Positions 11,514 through 19,506 of a stretch of DNA of 64,000 nt are shown piece by piece. The DNA lies in the NCBI RefSeq assembly GCF_004358025.1, contig NZ_SMTL01000001.1, positions 310,001 to 374,000 of the forward strand, written 5' to 3'. The stretch comes from Rhizobium deserti (GTDB lineage Bacteria > Pseudomonadota > Alphaproteobacteria > Rhizobiales > Rhizobiaceae). Both the position numbers and the translations under genes were made by a program. Position 1 is the stretch's first letter; each line of letters opens with the position of its first letter. Under the pieces are notes generated by a model. It ran no database searches, was not told the origin of the DNA, and saw nothing but the letters and a program-made list of their open reading frames with translations.

Positions 11514-11677
11514 CACGCCAAACATCCGCTCCATTAAGGTTGAAGACGGAAAATTTCCCGCCCAACAGCACCACCCCAAACACAGCTTCGCCATCCGGTT
11601 GAACGGTGAACCGCCCGGCCGCAGGACCGAAATTCTGGGATTGGCGGGCGAAACTTCGCCCTTGTGCAGTGCGATTT

Positions 11678-11712
11678 TGGGATATCATGGGACCAAATGG
11701 GCGTCAATGGGA
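11678..11712 (-). promoter_or_regulatory. MraZ-box array upstream of the dcw operon
   Basis: On the + strand TGGG occurs at 11678, 11688, 11698 and 11708, four units with an exact 10-bp period. This matches the TGGGN-N5 direct repeats known to be bound by MraZ. The array is about 165 bp upstream of the mraZ start. The TGGG strand is the one opposite to the operon. Binding by this MraZ is inferred. Confidence 0.8.
11679..11707 (-). promoter_or_regulatory. candidate dcw operon promoter
   Basis: On the minus strand TTGACG (11702-11707) and TATCCC (11679-11684) are separated by exactly 17 bp, a plausible sigma-70 promoter reading toward mraZ. Both hexamers lie inside the MraZ-box array, so binding would block polymerase. 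The -10 is a weak match and the start site is unmeasured. Confidence 0.5.
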
Positions 11713-11956
11713 GAAGCCCCGCTAGCCAATCCCAAACAGGACTTATTTATAAGCTGTTAAGTTTAACAAAGAGTTACCGTCATCGGTGGAGGCACTGCCT
11801 CCGCAGGCGGTCGTAAACGGACCGAGGTCACCCGGTAAGCTACCGAGACAACATACCTTTTCGTGAAACCTTATATATGCGCATCTGTCACTTTAGCAGC
11901 AAGGCACACGCTTCTCACCTGCCTCATAGCGAGGAACACAATCTATGGGAGAAATT
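11713..11956. other. intergenic spacer between the mraZ promoter and rnpB
   Basis: Together with the 5' leader of mraZ this is a gene-free stretch of over 400 bp. This part is AT-richer than its surroundings near 11730-11770. I found no convincing small gene. Short frames here that continue into rnpB have no ribosome site. Confidence 0.5.
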
Positions 11957-12392
11957 GCCAGTTGGCCTGTAAGCCGGGTTCTGTATGGCTCCGATGCAAG
12001 CAGCGGAACGTGGCAGCCATTCATCTGGGACGATGTTTGCACATCGCCTCACGCAACCCACCCGGATGACTGGCCCAGAAACAGGCTGTGATCCCGGCTT
12101 TCGCCAGGATTCGCGTCATCCCTATTCGGTCTTGCTCCCGGTGGGGTTTACCTTGCCGCCGCTGTTACCAGAAGCGCGGTGGGCTCTTACCCCACCCTTT
12201 CACCCTTACCCCGCTATCTCAGCCGCTCGGCGCACGAGCGGATCAGAAAGCGGGGCGGTTTCCTTTCTGTGGCACTTTCCCTGGGGTCGCCCCCGCCGGA
12301 CGTTATCCGGCACCGTGTTTCCGTGGAGCCCGGACTTTCCTCACCTCACCGCCTTTCGGCATTGGTGAAGCGCGGCTGCCCGGCCAACTGGC
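11957..12392 (-). ncRNA. rnpB: RNase P RNA (class A)
   Basis: The minus strand carries the conserved RNase P core: GAGGAAAGTCCGGGCTCC in the 5' half and AGAACCCGGCTTACAGGCC at the 3' end. The ends were set by the P1 helix: GCCAGTTGGCC at the 5' end pairs perfectly (11 bp) with GGCCAACTGGC at the 3' end, giving about 436 nt. The true ends may be a few bases longer. It forms the catalytic subunit that cleaves tRNA 5' leaders. Its promoter must lie in or near the 3' end of the upstream oxidoreductase gene. Confidence 0.97.
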
Positions 12393-12431
12393 AGGCGGTC
12401 CATAACCGACATCCAAATTGAAAGCCATAGG

Positions 12432-13628
12432 TCAGAGGTAATTGGCACGGAAATCAGTTGCGGCGCGATAAGCCTCATCGATGACACGCCCATGGAAGAT
12501 CAGTTCGGCCCCGAGCCGGCCGATTTCATCCGAACTTTTCGCGGCGGCACCGCATCCTCCAGTGAGAACACCGATTCGATCAGCCTTTGTCATGGCGATG
12601 GCGGGATAGCCAGTCGGCGTAAAGGATGTGACGCAGGGCGCCATGGAGGAGCGGGACAGATCGAGATCCGGCATCAGTTGCGCCATGATGTTGTCAAGGT
12701 GAGCTCGGGTGCTTTCGCGGCCGCCGGAGCGGAACCAGGCGCGGATCTCTGGCTCCGTCGGCAGCGGCAGATCATCCGGATCACCGCCGATCTTGATATA
12801 GATCTTGCCGTCCGGGTACCGCACCGGCGGCAGGAGATAGATGCCATCGTGCTCCTCGTTCCATTTCCAGATGAGCGACGGCACCTGCCCCATGCTTACA
12901 AGGCTTGCTTCGTCTATTTCGAAAAAGGCGACCGTGCGTGCGAAAACCCTCAGATCAAGCCGAGCCCCCAACAAGTCCTCATTGATGGAGAAACCGCCGG
13001 CGGCGATCAACACCCGGTCACCGGAATAGGTATTGCCTTCGGCAGTCTGGACCGTGACACGGTCACCGTGCTGGCGAACCGACGCAACGGTCTCGGATAT
13101 CAAGGTCGCGCCCTGGCGCTCTGCCAGCAGCGTTTGCGCCTGCACCAGGCGCCGCGGGTTGATGTGGCCGGCCTTGACCGGCTCCCAAACGCCTTCACTG
13201 GCCGAAGGAAAGGAGAAGAAAGGGAAACGCGTCGCCAGTTCCGGATCGCTTACCGTCTCGGTCGAAACACCTTGCCGACCCGCGGCATCGAGTACGTCGC
13301 CCACATAGGAAGGACCGACGCCCCGCTTCGGCCCGACAATCAGGCAGCCCGCCTCGTGATAGAAGTCCACGCCGCTTTCGGCGGCGATGTCGCCGTATCG
13401 GGCAATAGAACGATGGGCGAGCCGCGCCCAGACCGGATCGGGATCGATTGTCCTGGTGATTCGTGCCTCGTCGTAATGGCTGGCGAAGACGCCCTCATGG
13501 CGCCTGTAATCCGCCGGCTCACCGGGACCGATCAACGCGACCCCGTCGGTCCACTGCGACAGATGGCGGGCAGCCGCTGCGCCCATCATGCCTCTGCCAA
13601 CGACGATATACTTGAACCGACCTGCCAT
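12432..13628 (-). CDS. FAD-dependent oxidoreductase, DAO (glycine/D-amino acid oxidase, sarcosine oxidase-like) family
   Basis: The 398-residue protein begins with a dinucleotide-binding fold (YIVVGRGMMGAAAARHLSQ, glycines about 11-16) and ends with the DAO-family FAD region around GVLTGGCGAAAKSSDEIG. Such enzymes oxidise secondary or primary amines or hydroxy acids. The middle, with HINPRRLVQAQ and a substrate domain, resembles monomeric sarcosine oxidase or N-methyl amino acid oxidases, but the substrate cannot be read. There is no covalent-FAD or transporter context. It stands alone between rnpB and an SLT gene. Confidence 0.85.
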   Translation of the reverse strand: MAGRFKYIVVGRGMMGAAAARHLSQWTDGVALIGPGEPADYRRHEGVFASHYDEARITRTIDPDPVWARLAHRSIARYGDIAAESGVDFYHEAGCLIVGPKRGVGPSYVGDVLDAAGRQGVSTETVSDPELATRFPFFSFPSASEGVWEPVKAGHINPRRLVQAQTLLAERQGATLISETVASVRQHGDRVTVQTAEGNTYSGDRVLIAAGGFSINEDLLGARLDLRVFARTVAFFEIDEASLVSMGQVPSLIWKWNEEHDGIYLLPPVRYPDGKIYIKIGGDPDDLPLPTEPEIRAWFRSGGRESTRAHLDNIMAQLMPDLDLSRSSMAPCVTSFTPTGYPAIAMTKADRIGVLTGGCGAAAKSSDEIGRLGAELIFHGRVIDEAYRAATDFRANYL

Positions 13629-13692
13629 ACCTTATTCCCGATCCGCTAACCGAACTGCTCTATCTTTAAGACAGTTCCGTCGGTCTGCGGAA

Positions 13693-14340
13693 TCAAAATA
13701 CCATGGCGCTGGCGACGATATAGGCCGAACCATAGGGATCGAACGCCACCGAGATTTCCGCCGTATCGGGCGCAGCAACAGGAGGCTGTATTGTTTCCAG
13801 CACCGCCTGCACGCGGTTGCAATAGCGTTGCGAAACAGGATTCATTTTCTTGGCCGCATGGCCGGCATTGTATTTCAGGATCGTGCCGCAAATCTTGCCG
13901 CCGCCGCGCTCGTGTGCGCCTGCCAGGTATTTCATGCCGAAGCGAATATTGGTCTCCGGATCATAAAGCCCATAATCCGGACCTTCATAACCCATCAGCC
14001 GGGCTGTTGCCGGTTTGATCTGCATCAGACCTATTTCGCCTGCGGAGCCCTTCACCGTCGGTCGATAATTGCTTTCGATCTGCATCACCGCCTGCGCAAG
14101 CTCCAAAGGAACAGCATACTCATCCGCATATTTCGCGATCAGCGACATGTAATGGAGCTTGCGGACGAGACGGCGATCTTCTGCCGTCGGTGCGGCAAAG
14201 CCGGTTTCGCGGCTCTCCCATGGCGTGATCAAGGGCTTGGTGTAAGTGGTGACTTCCCCGCCGTCTTCAGCGCGCACGAGTTCGGTTCCCGCGACGAGCA
14301 TGGCAAGGCTCATCGCGGCAGCAACTGCCAGATTCTTCAT
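13693..14340 (-). CDS. lytic murein transglycosylase, SLT family, exported
   Basis: This protein cleaves the MurNAc-GlcNAc bond with formation of 1,6-anhydroMurNAc. With the start at 14340 it has 215 residues: a signal peptide (MKNLAVAAAMSLAMLVAG, cleavage likely after VRA near 24) and a single SLT domain. The catalytic Glu89 is in MQIESNYRP, followed by GEIGLMQIKPATARLMGY (about 101-118) and the NIRFGMKYL segment. An in-frame upstream ATG at 14379 would disrupt the signal peptide, so it was not used. The gene is monocistronic. Confidence 0.9.
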   Translation of the reverse strand: MKNLAVAAAMSLAMLVAGTELVRAEDGGEVTTYTKPLITPWESRETGFAAPTAEDRRLVRKLHYMSLIAKYADEYAVPLELAQAVMQIESNYRPTVKGSAGEIGLMQIKPATARLMGYEGPDYGLYDPETNIRFGMKYLAGAHERGGGKICGTILKYNAGHAAKKMNPVSQRYCNRVQAVLETIQPPVAAPDTAEISVAFDPYGSAYIVASAMVF

Positions 14341-14572
14341 GGATTTAGTCTGTCTCCGGACCAACAGGATCGCGGACATCGATACGCAGACGTCCTCACT
14401 TCGCGTCGCCGGATTGACGGCGCAAATCTTTACGAAACCTGATCGTTTATCTCTGCAACCCCGTCCTACATGGCGCTGCGTTAACCATCCTCTTTAGACC
14501 CAGTTAATGAGGAGATGATGTGGCAACACAAGAAAAGCGCTGCTTCCTCGGAACCAAACGGCTCTCGAAGTG

Positions 14573-15340
14573 TTAACGCTGGTTATATCGGGGAAGCGCC
14601 TTTAGCAGGCGATGAAGCGTGTCGATTGTCGAGAAATCGGCGATCCCGTCCACGAGCGAAGGACGGAAGTGGCGCTGGAAAGCCTCCACGACGCCTTTTG
14701 TTCTCTCACAAAATATTCCGGTAATATCAATCTGATAGCCATAAAGAGACAGCATGGACTGCAGGGCCTCTATCGGCTGACCGCTTTCCCCCAACTGGAA
14801 AAAGCGACCACCGCTGATTTCCGTCGGATCGGTCCAATGACCGATCCGGTCAATATACAACTTATGCCAGGGAAAATTTTCCCCCGGGTCAACCTTGCGG
14901 ATTGGCGCCACATCCGAATGCCCGAGCACTCTTTCTGGTGCAACATTCCACCTTTCGCCGCATTCACGACACAATTCGACGACAGCGGCGATTTGCGCAT
15001 TAGAAAATGGGGGAAGCCCGCCAGGATGGCCGGCATTGGCGATCTCAATGCCGATCGAACAGGAATTAATATCCTCTTCGCCTGCCCAGCAGCTCTTGCC
15101 CGCATGCCACGCCCTGCGGTCCTCCGGCACGAGCTGGTAAACCCTGCCATCCTCATGGACGAAATAATGACTGGAAACCTGGCTCTGCTCGTTGCACAGC
15201 CAGGAAAGGGCCTGCTCCGCACTGGGCATGCCCGTATAATGCAGAATGATCATATCCGGCCGACGGCCGCCTACCCTTTCACCGTGGTTGGGGGACGGCT
15301 GTACCGAAGCGCCGGAGTAATCGGCGTCGAAAAAGATCAT
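14573..15340 (-). CDS. N-acetylmuramoyl-L-alanine amidase, AmpD-like with C-terminal peptidoglycan-binding domain
   Basis: The 255-residue protein is an amidase_2 (zinc) enzyme. The metal ligands can be placed in IILHYTGMPSAEQAL (first His, about 34), in a later His/Glu region (CSIGIEIANAGH) and in VLGHSDVAPIRKVDPGENFPW, where the last His-x-Asp set lies. Residues about 185-250 form a peptidoglycan_binding_1 repeat (IEALQSMLSLYGYQI). No signal peptide is seen, so like AmpD it may recycle anhydro-muropeptides in the cytoplasm. Its ATG overlaps the stop of the upstream TerB/DnaJ gene by 4 bp, so they form an operon. Confidence 0.9.
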   Translation of the reverse strand: MIFFDADYSGASVQPSPNHGERVGGRRPDMIILHYTGMPSAEQALSWLCNEQSQVSSHYFVHEDGRVYQLVPEDRRAWHAGKSCWAGEEDINSCSIGIEIANAGHPGGLPPFSNAQIAAVVELCRECGERWNVAPERVLGHSDVAPIRKVDPGENFPWHKLYIDRIGHWTDPTEISGGRFFQLGESGQPIEALQSMLSLYGYQIDITGIFCERTKGVVEAFQRHFRPSLVDGIADFSTIDTLHRLLKALPRYNQR

Positions 15341-16080
15341 GCGGCGCGGCGTTCTTTGGCAATTGCCGCATAGGCCGCATTGAGGGCCGCCATCCGCTCA
15401 TTGGCCGCGGCATGGAGGGCAGCAGGAACGCCGCGGGCTATCAACCGGTCCGGATGATGCTCGGAGATCAGAAGCCTGTAATGTTTGCGGATCTTGGCGA
15501 AATCATCTTGGGGCGAAACGCCGAGGACCAGATAAGGATCGCGACCGTCCAGGTGAACATGACGCGCCATAATGCGGCGGAAGTGCTGTTCGTCGATGCG
15601 GAAGATCTCCGCGATGCGGGCCAGGAAAGACAATTCCTTCTCGTGCACCAGCCCATCGGCCTTGGCGATGTGAAAGAGCCCGTCCACGACGTTTTCCAGC
15701 ATCGGGCAGTTTTGGCTCACACCCGAACTGCATAAACCCGCCAGCTTGGAAGCATAGGCTTCGAAGCCCGCCACATCCTGCCGCGCCAAGTTATAAAGCC
15801 GCGCGACATTGCGCGCTTCTTCGTCCGGGAAATCGAAGATCTGCTGGAATGCCTTGACTTCCGCCTCACTGACGATGCCGTCCGCTTTGGCCATCTTGGC
15901 TGACAAGGCGATAATGGCAACGGAAAAGGATACTTGGCGCCTTGTTTCTGGGTCGCCCTCGAAAGTAGTACGGATCGCTTCCACGACCCGTCCGAGCAAG
16001 CTTTCGGTCGTGTCGCCGATGGCGCCGAGCAGGCGCTCCCAGAGAGAGGAAAGTTGGAGGCATGCAAAATCGAATATCAT
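15337..16080 (-). CDS. DjlA-like protein with TerB-like and C-terminal J domain
   Basis: With the ATG at 16080 this has 247 residues. Residues about 30-145 are a helical TerB-like domain (FSVAIIALSAKMAKADGIVSEAEVKAF and a second half FHIAKADGLVHEKELSFLARI). The C-terminus is a J domain: DPYLVLGVSPQDDFAKIRKHYRLL followed by the HPD tripeptide in SEHHPDRL, which stimulates DnaK-type ATPases. No DjlA-style membrane segment is obvious. The frame extends upstream to 16164, but those residues are not family-like. It precedes the amidase with a 4-bp overlap, a pairing I recall from other rhizobia. Confidence 0.85.
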   Translation of the reverse strand: MIFDFACLQLSSLWERLLGAIGDTTESLLGRVVEAIRTTFEGDPETRRQVSFSVAIIALSAKMAKADGIVSEAEVKAFQQIFDFPDEEARNVARLYNLARQDVAGFEAYASKLAGLCSSGVSQNCPMLENVVDGLFHIAKADGLVHEKELSFLARIAEIFRIDEQHFRRIMARHVHLDGRDPYLVLGVSPQDDFAKIRKHYRLLISEHHPDRLIARGVPAALHAAANERMAALNAAYAAIAKERRAA

Positions 16081-16464
16081 GCCGCAACTGACCAGATTAT
16101 CCGCCTTTTTGCAAGGCAGCGACGGCCCGCAGCGGATTAAACTCTGTTCATGTTTACCGAACAATCAGAAGAAGGCGATAATAGGAAATGCCCCTCGTTT
16201 CCCGAAGATAGGGCCGTCAGGACACTCCTCGTGACTGGGCGGCCAGGAAGGCGCACTAGGTTGTCACATGCGTGGATCGGCCTAATTCTCGTCAGCCGCC
16301 GAACTTTTCCGCGTCAATGCTCAGATCGAGCCTCTCCGCAAATTCCCGCTGGCTGCCCAAAAGACTCGGATTCTTCTTCAGAAATTCACTTTACAGCGTG
16401 CTCCTGGTGTCGCATCCATTTCCCAGTTTGAGTTCCACGCGAAGATGCGCGTCAAGGAGGATCC
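16081..16464. other. intergenic region between divergent djlA-like and pfp genes
   Basis: This 384-bp stretch separates two divergent genes and must hold both promoters. Apart from the strong AAGGAGG site before pfp (about 16454-16460) I could not pick a convincing promoter, repeat or small gene. Confidence 0.5.
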
Positions 16465-17676
16465 ATGCCAAAACAGAAAGTAGCAATGCTGACTGCGGGG
16501 GGCTTGGCGCCCTGCCTGTCGTCTGCAGTTGGCGGATTGATCGAGCGCTACACGGACATCGCTCCCGAGGCGGAGATCATCGCTTATCGATCCGGCTATC
16601 AGGGCGTGCTTCTGGAAGATCGAATCACGATCACGCCGCAGATGCGCGAAAAGGCCCATCTCCTGCATCGCTTTGGTGGCTCGCCGATCGGCAATAGCCG
16701 CGTAAAGCTCACCAATGCCGCAGACTGCGTTAAACGTGGCCTGGTCAAGGAAGGCGACAATCCTTTGCGGGTTGCGGCTGAACGCCTTGCCGCCGACGGA
16801 ATCACCATTCTGCATACGATCGGTGGTGATGACACCAATACCACTGCCGCCGATCTGGCCGCTTATCTCGGCGCCAATGGCTATGATCTGACCGTAGTCG
16901 GCCTGCCCAAGACCGTCGACAACGATGTGGTGCCTATCCGCCAATCGCTCGGTGCCTGGACGGCCGCAGAAGTCGGTGCCCAATTTTTCGACAACGTTTC
17001 CAATGAACAGACTGCTGCACCGCGCACGCTTGTCGTCCATGAGGTCATGGGACGCCATTGCGGCTGGCTGACCGCCGCCACGGCCCGGGCTTACATCCAG
17101 AAGGCAAACGCACACGAATACATCGAGGGCATGATGATGAACGCCGCTCTCAAGGGTATCGACGGCCTTTACCTGCCGGAAATGGCCTTCGATCTGGACA
17201 AGGAATCGGCGCGCCTGAAGAAGGTGATGAATGAGCGGGGCTCGGTGACGCTTTTTGTTTCGGAAGGCGCCTGCCTGGATGCGATCGTGGCCGAGCGGGA
17301 AGCCGCCGGTGAAACGATCAAGCGCGACGCTTTCGGTCACGTCAAGATCGACACCATCAATGTCGGTAACTGGTTCCAGAAGCAGTTTGCAGCTCTCCTG
17401 GGTGCCGACCGCTCCATGGTTCAGAAGTCCGGCTATTTTGCACGATCCGCAGCCGCCAACGGCGATGATCTGCGGCTTATCCAAAGCATGGTCGACCTCG
17501 CCGTGGAAAGCGCCCTCAACAAAGTGTCCGGCGTCACCGGCCATGACGAGGATCAGAACGGCAAGCTTCGAACGATCGAATTTCCCCGAATCAAGGGTGG
17601 AAAACATTTCGATATGACGGCAAAATGGTTCCGTGAGGTCATGGACGTCATCGGTCAGCCTTTCGAGGCTGCGTAG
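16465..17676 (+). CDS. pfp: pyrophosphate--fructose-6-phosphate 1-phosphotransferase (PPi-PFK)
   Basis: The enzyme interconverts fructose 6-phosphate and fructose 1,6-bisphosphate in the cytoplasm. The 403-residue protein has the phosphofructokinase core. The donor is read from two positions: GGDDT (120-124) has Asp where ATP enzymes have Gly, and PKTVDND (148-154) has Lys at the second diagnostic site, both marks of PPi dependence. The HEVMGRHCGWL motif (about 194-204) contacts fructose 6-phosphate. AAGGAGG precedes the ATG. PPi use makes the step reversible, which suits gluconeogenic rhizobia that mainly use the Entner-Doudoroff route. Confidence 0.95.
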   Translation: MPKQKVAMLTAGGLAPCLSSAVGGLIERYTDIAPEAEIIAYRSGYQGVLLEDRITITPQMREKAHLLHRFGGSPIGNSRVKLTNAADCVKRGLVKEGDNPLRVAAERLAADGITILHTIGGDDTNTTAADLAAYLGANGYDLTVVGLPKTVDNDVVPIRQSLGAWTAAEVGAQFFDNVSNEQTAAPRTLVVHEVMGRHCGWLTAATARAYIQKANAHEYIEGMMMNAALKGIDGLYLPEMAFDLDKESARLKKVMNERGSVTLFVSEGACLDAIVAEREAAGETIKRDAFGHVKIDTINVGNWFQKQFAALLGADRSMVQKSGYFARSAAANGDDLRLIQSMVDLAVESALNKVSGVTGHDEDQNGKLRTIEFPRIKGGKHFDMTAKWFREVMDVIGQPFEAA

Positions 17677-17720
17677 AACGGCATAGAGCGGGCGTGTGAA
17701 TACGTTCGGGAGGAAGATGG

Positions 17721-18356
17721 ATGACGATGAACCTTTGGCTCGCTTTTGCCGCGACCGCGATTGCCTTCGTCCTCCTTCCCAACCCGCCCGCTCAGCAGGT
17801 CGGCACATTCTCCCTCCAGCGCGGGCGCCGTACCGCATTGGCAACCGTTCCGGCGCTGGCCCTGGGACTGCTGACATGCCTGCTGATCGCCATGCTGCCG
17901 GTTGCCCTGGTCGTCGTTTACCTGCCGAGCATCTACGGCGCACTGGCCTGGGTCGGCATGGCTTATCTGATGATCTATGTGATCTGGTCGCTACAGGATC
18001 GCCGAGCAGGCGGCCTGATCGCCGACAATGATAATCTTCCCGAACGCAAGGGCATGCGTATTTTCCATCATCTCCTGACGAGGACGATGTTCGCGCCGCG
18101 CTACATTCTGGCACTTGCGGTGATGTTGATTGAGTTCGTTGATCCTGCCGCGCCGTTGCTGCCGCAGGCCGTTCTCGCTGGAGAAATCTTTGTCGTTTGC
18201 GCGCTGATCGGCGGGACGGTTCACGCCCTGTCGCCGCGCTTCATGCGTGGCCGCAAACCCGGCCGCGTGGCTGCCGGTTCAGCCTCGGGCAAGTCTAGAA
18301 CCGTATACATCGCGCGCCGCGCAGTGACCGCTGGTTACCGCCGGATTGCGGCATGA
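17721..18356 (+). CDS. LysE/RhtB-type membrane protein
   Basis: The 211-residue protein has about five or six hydrophobic segments. The N-terminal region (LWLAFAATAIAFVLLPNPPAQQVGTFSLQRGRRTAL) is like LysE/RhtB amino-acid exporters, with NPPAQQ in place of the usual PGP loop. The C-terminal 35 residues are basic and Arg/Gly/Ala-rich, probably cytoplasmic. A GGGAGGAAG ribosome site sits just before the ATG. It begins 44 bp after pfp and may share its transcript. The substrate is unknown. Confidence 0.7.
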   Translation: MTMNLWLAFAATAIAFVLLPNPPAQQVGTFSLQRGRRTALATVPALALGLLTCLLIAMLPVALVVVYLPSIYGALAWVGMAYLMIYVIWSLQDRRAGGLIADNDNLPERKGMRIFHHLLTRTMFAPRYILALAVMLIEFVDPAAPLLPQAVLAGEIFVVCALIGGTVHALSPRFMRGRKPGRVAAGSASGKSRTVYIARRAVTAGYRRIAA

Positions 18357-18456
18357 ACTATGGCGTCTTGTCTGACGCTGCCTTATACGTTAATGAAAAT
18401 GCACTTTCGGTGACATTGGGCGGGCTGGGGTAACCATTTTTCATGAAAGCGACGCA

Positions 18457-19506
18457 ATGGCGGTAATGCGAACCATGGGCCGGAGAGCGGTTGTGGCATT
18501 TGCGATGTCTTCGGCCCTCGCTGGATGCTCAAGCGTTGAACGCAATCCCAAGATGGCGTCCAACCAGACCGCGGCACCGGTCGCGACTGCAGGTGCCGGT
18601 CCGGTCACTGCAGCCGCTGGAACAGCCGCACAGCCGACGGTGGAACTGACAAAGACGGTGAGGCTTCCAGTGGCCCTGCCGCCGGCGGCGGAAACCGCAA
18701 CAGTGCAGACAGCGGCTATGGCATCACCCGTCATGGCGCAGATCGTTCCTTTCAAGCCTCAAATCATTGCCGCAACCGTCCAGGCGCCGGTACAGGCCTA
18801 TGCTCAACCGCTTTTGCCGCCTCAGCCGGCTGCCATTGCACAGCCCGCCGTTTCGGCGAGGATCGTACCGGCATCGGCCCAGAAGTCCGGCCGGCTCGTG
18901 TCTCCCCCGATCGCGCACGCTGTGGCCGCCGGTCAGGTTTCGCCGGCCGCTGCGCAGGCCATTGCGCTGGACGAAAAGCAACCGACCCCGGATATGACGG
19001 CTCTGCAGGCCGTCGTGCCGATCCCGCGTCCTGATACCAGCGTGCTGGCCTATGCAGCCCAGCCGAAAGCCGTCGCTGCGATCTCGGCCCTCGACAAGAA
19101 GATGGACTTTCCGCCGGCGCCAGGCGAACCCGTGCCGGCAACAGCCTCGGCCGCTCCTCCCGAGCTCAGCAAGCTCATCAAGCGCTATGCTGGGCTTTAC
19201 GGCGTGCCAGAATCCCTCGTGCACCGCGTCGTCCACCGGGAAAGCAAATACGATCCGAAAGCCTATCACAAGAATGGCTATTGGGGGCTGATGCAAATCA
19301 AGTATGCCACCGCGAAATCCATGGGCTATGAGGGAAAGCCGGAAGGCTTGCTCGACGCGGAAACAAACCTGAAATATGCCATCAAATATCTGCGCGGCGC
19401 CTGGCTCGTTGCCGACAACAAGAACGACAACGCGATCAAGCTTTATGCGCGCGGCTATTACTATGACGCCAAGCGCAAGGATATGCTCGACGTCCTTGAG
19501 AAGTAA
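18457..19506 (+). CDS. lipoprotein lytic transglycosylase, SLT domain after a long linker
   Basis: The 349-residue protein has a lipoprotein signal with lipobox ALAGC (Cys24). A low-complexity Ala/Pro/Val-rich linker of about 200 residues follows, probably spanning periplasm or peptidoglycan. The C-terminal SLT domain has catalytic Glu262 in HRESKYDPKAY, then GLMQIKYATAKSMGYEGK and NLKYAIKYLRGAW. The long flexible linker suggests the enzyme is tethered to the outer membrane. Start codons at 18466 and 18475 are also possible. Its stop codon abuts the stop of the convergent serine hydrolase gene with no bases between. Confidence 0.9.
   Translation: MAVMRTMGRRAVVAFAMSSALAGCSSVERNPKMASNQTAAPVATAGAGPVTAAAGTAAQPTVELTKTVRLPVALPPAAETATVQTAAMASPVMAQIVPFKPQIIAATVQAPVQAYAQPLLPPQPAAIAQPAVSARIVPASAQKSGRLVSPPIAHAVAAGQVSPAAAQAIALDEKQPTPDMTALQAVVPIPRPDTSVLAYAAQPKAVAAISALDKKMDFPPAPGEPVPATASAAPPELSKLIKRYAGLYGVPESLVHRVVHRESKYDPKAYHKNGYWGLMQIKYATAKSMGYEGKPEGLLDAETNLKYAIKYLRGAWLVADNKNDNAIKLYARGYYYDAKRKDMLDVLEK

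Noticed and set aside
11678-11712. Short repeat array as a CRISPR remnant
   Set aside because: Units are 4 bases with 6-base gaps at helical period, which fits protein binding sites. There are no spacers or cas genes.
11863-12421. Several short frames overlapping rnpB
   Set aside because: The region folds as RNase P RNA with a perfect P1 helix, and the frames lack ribosome sites.
14515-14724. 69-codon plus-strand frame after GAGGAG ATG ATG
   Set aside because: The ribosome site looks good, but most of the frame runs antisense into the amidase gene and the product is a basic low-complexity string.
16378-18114. 578-codon open frame on the minus strand across pfp
   Set aside because: It is antisense to a well-supported enzyme gene, has no domain signs and comes from GC-rich codon bias.
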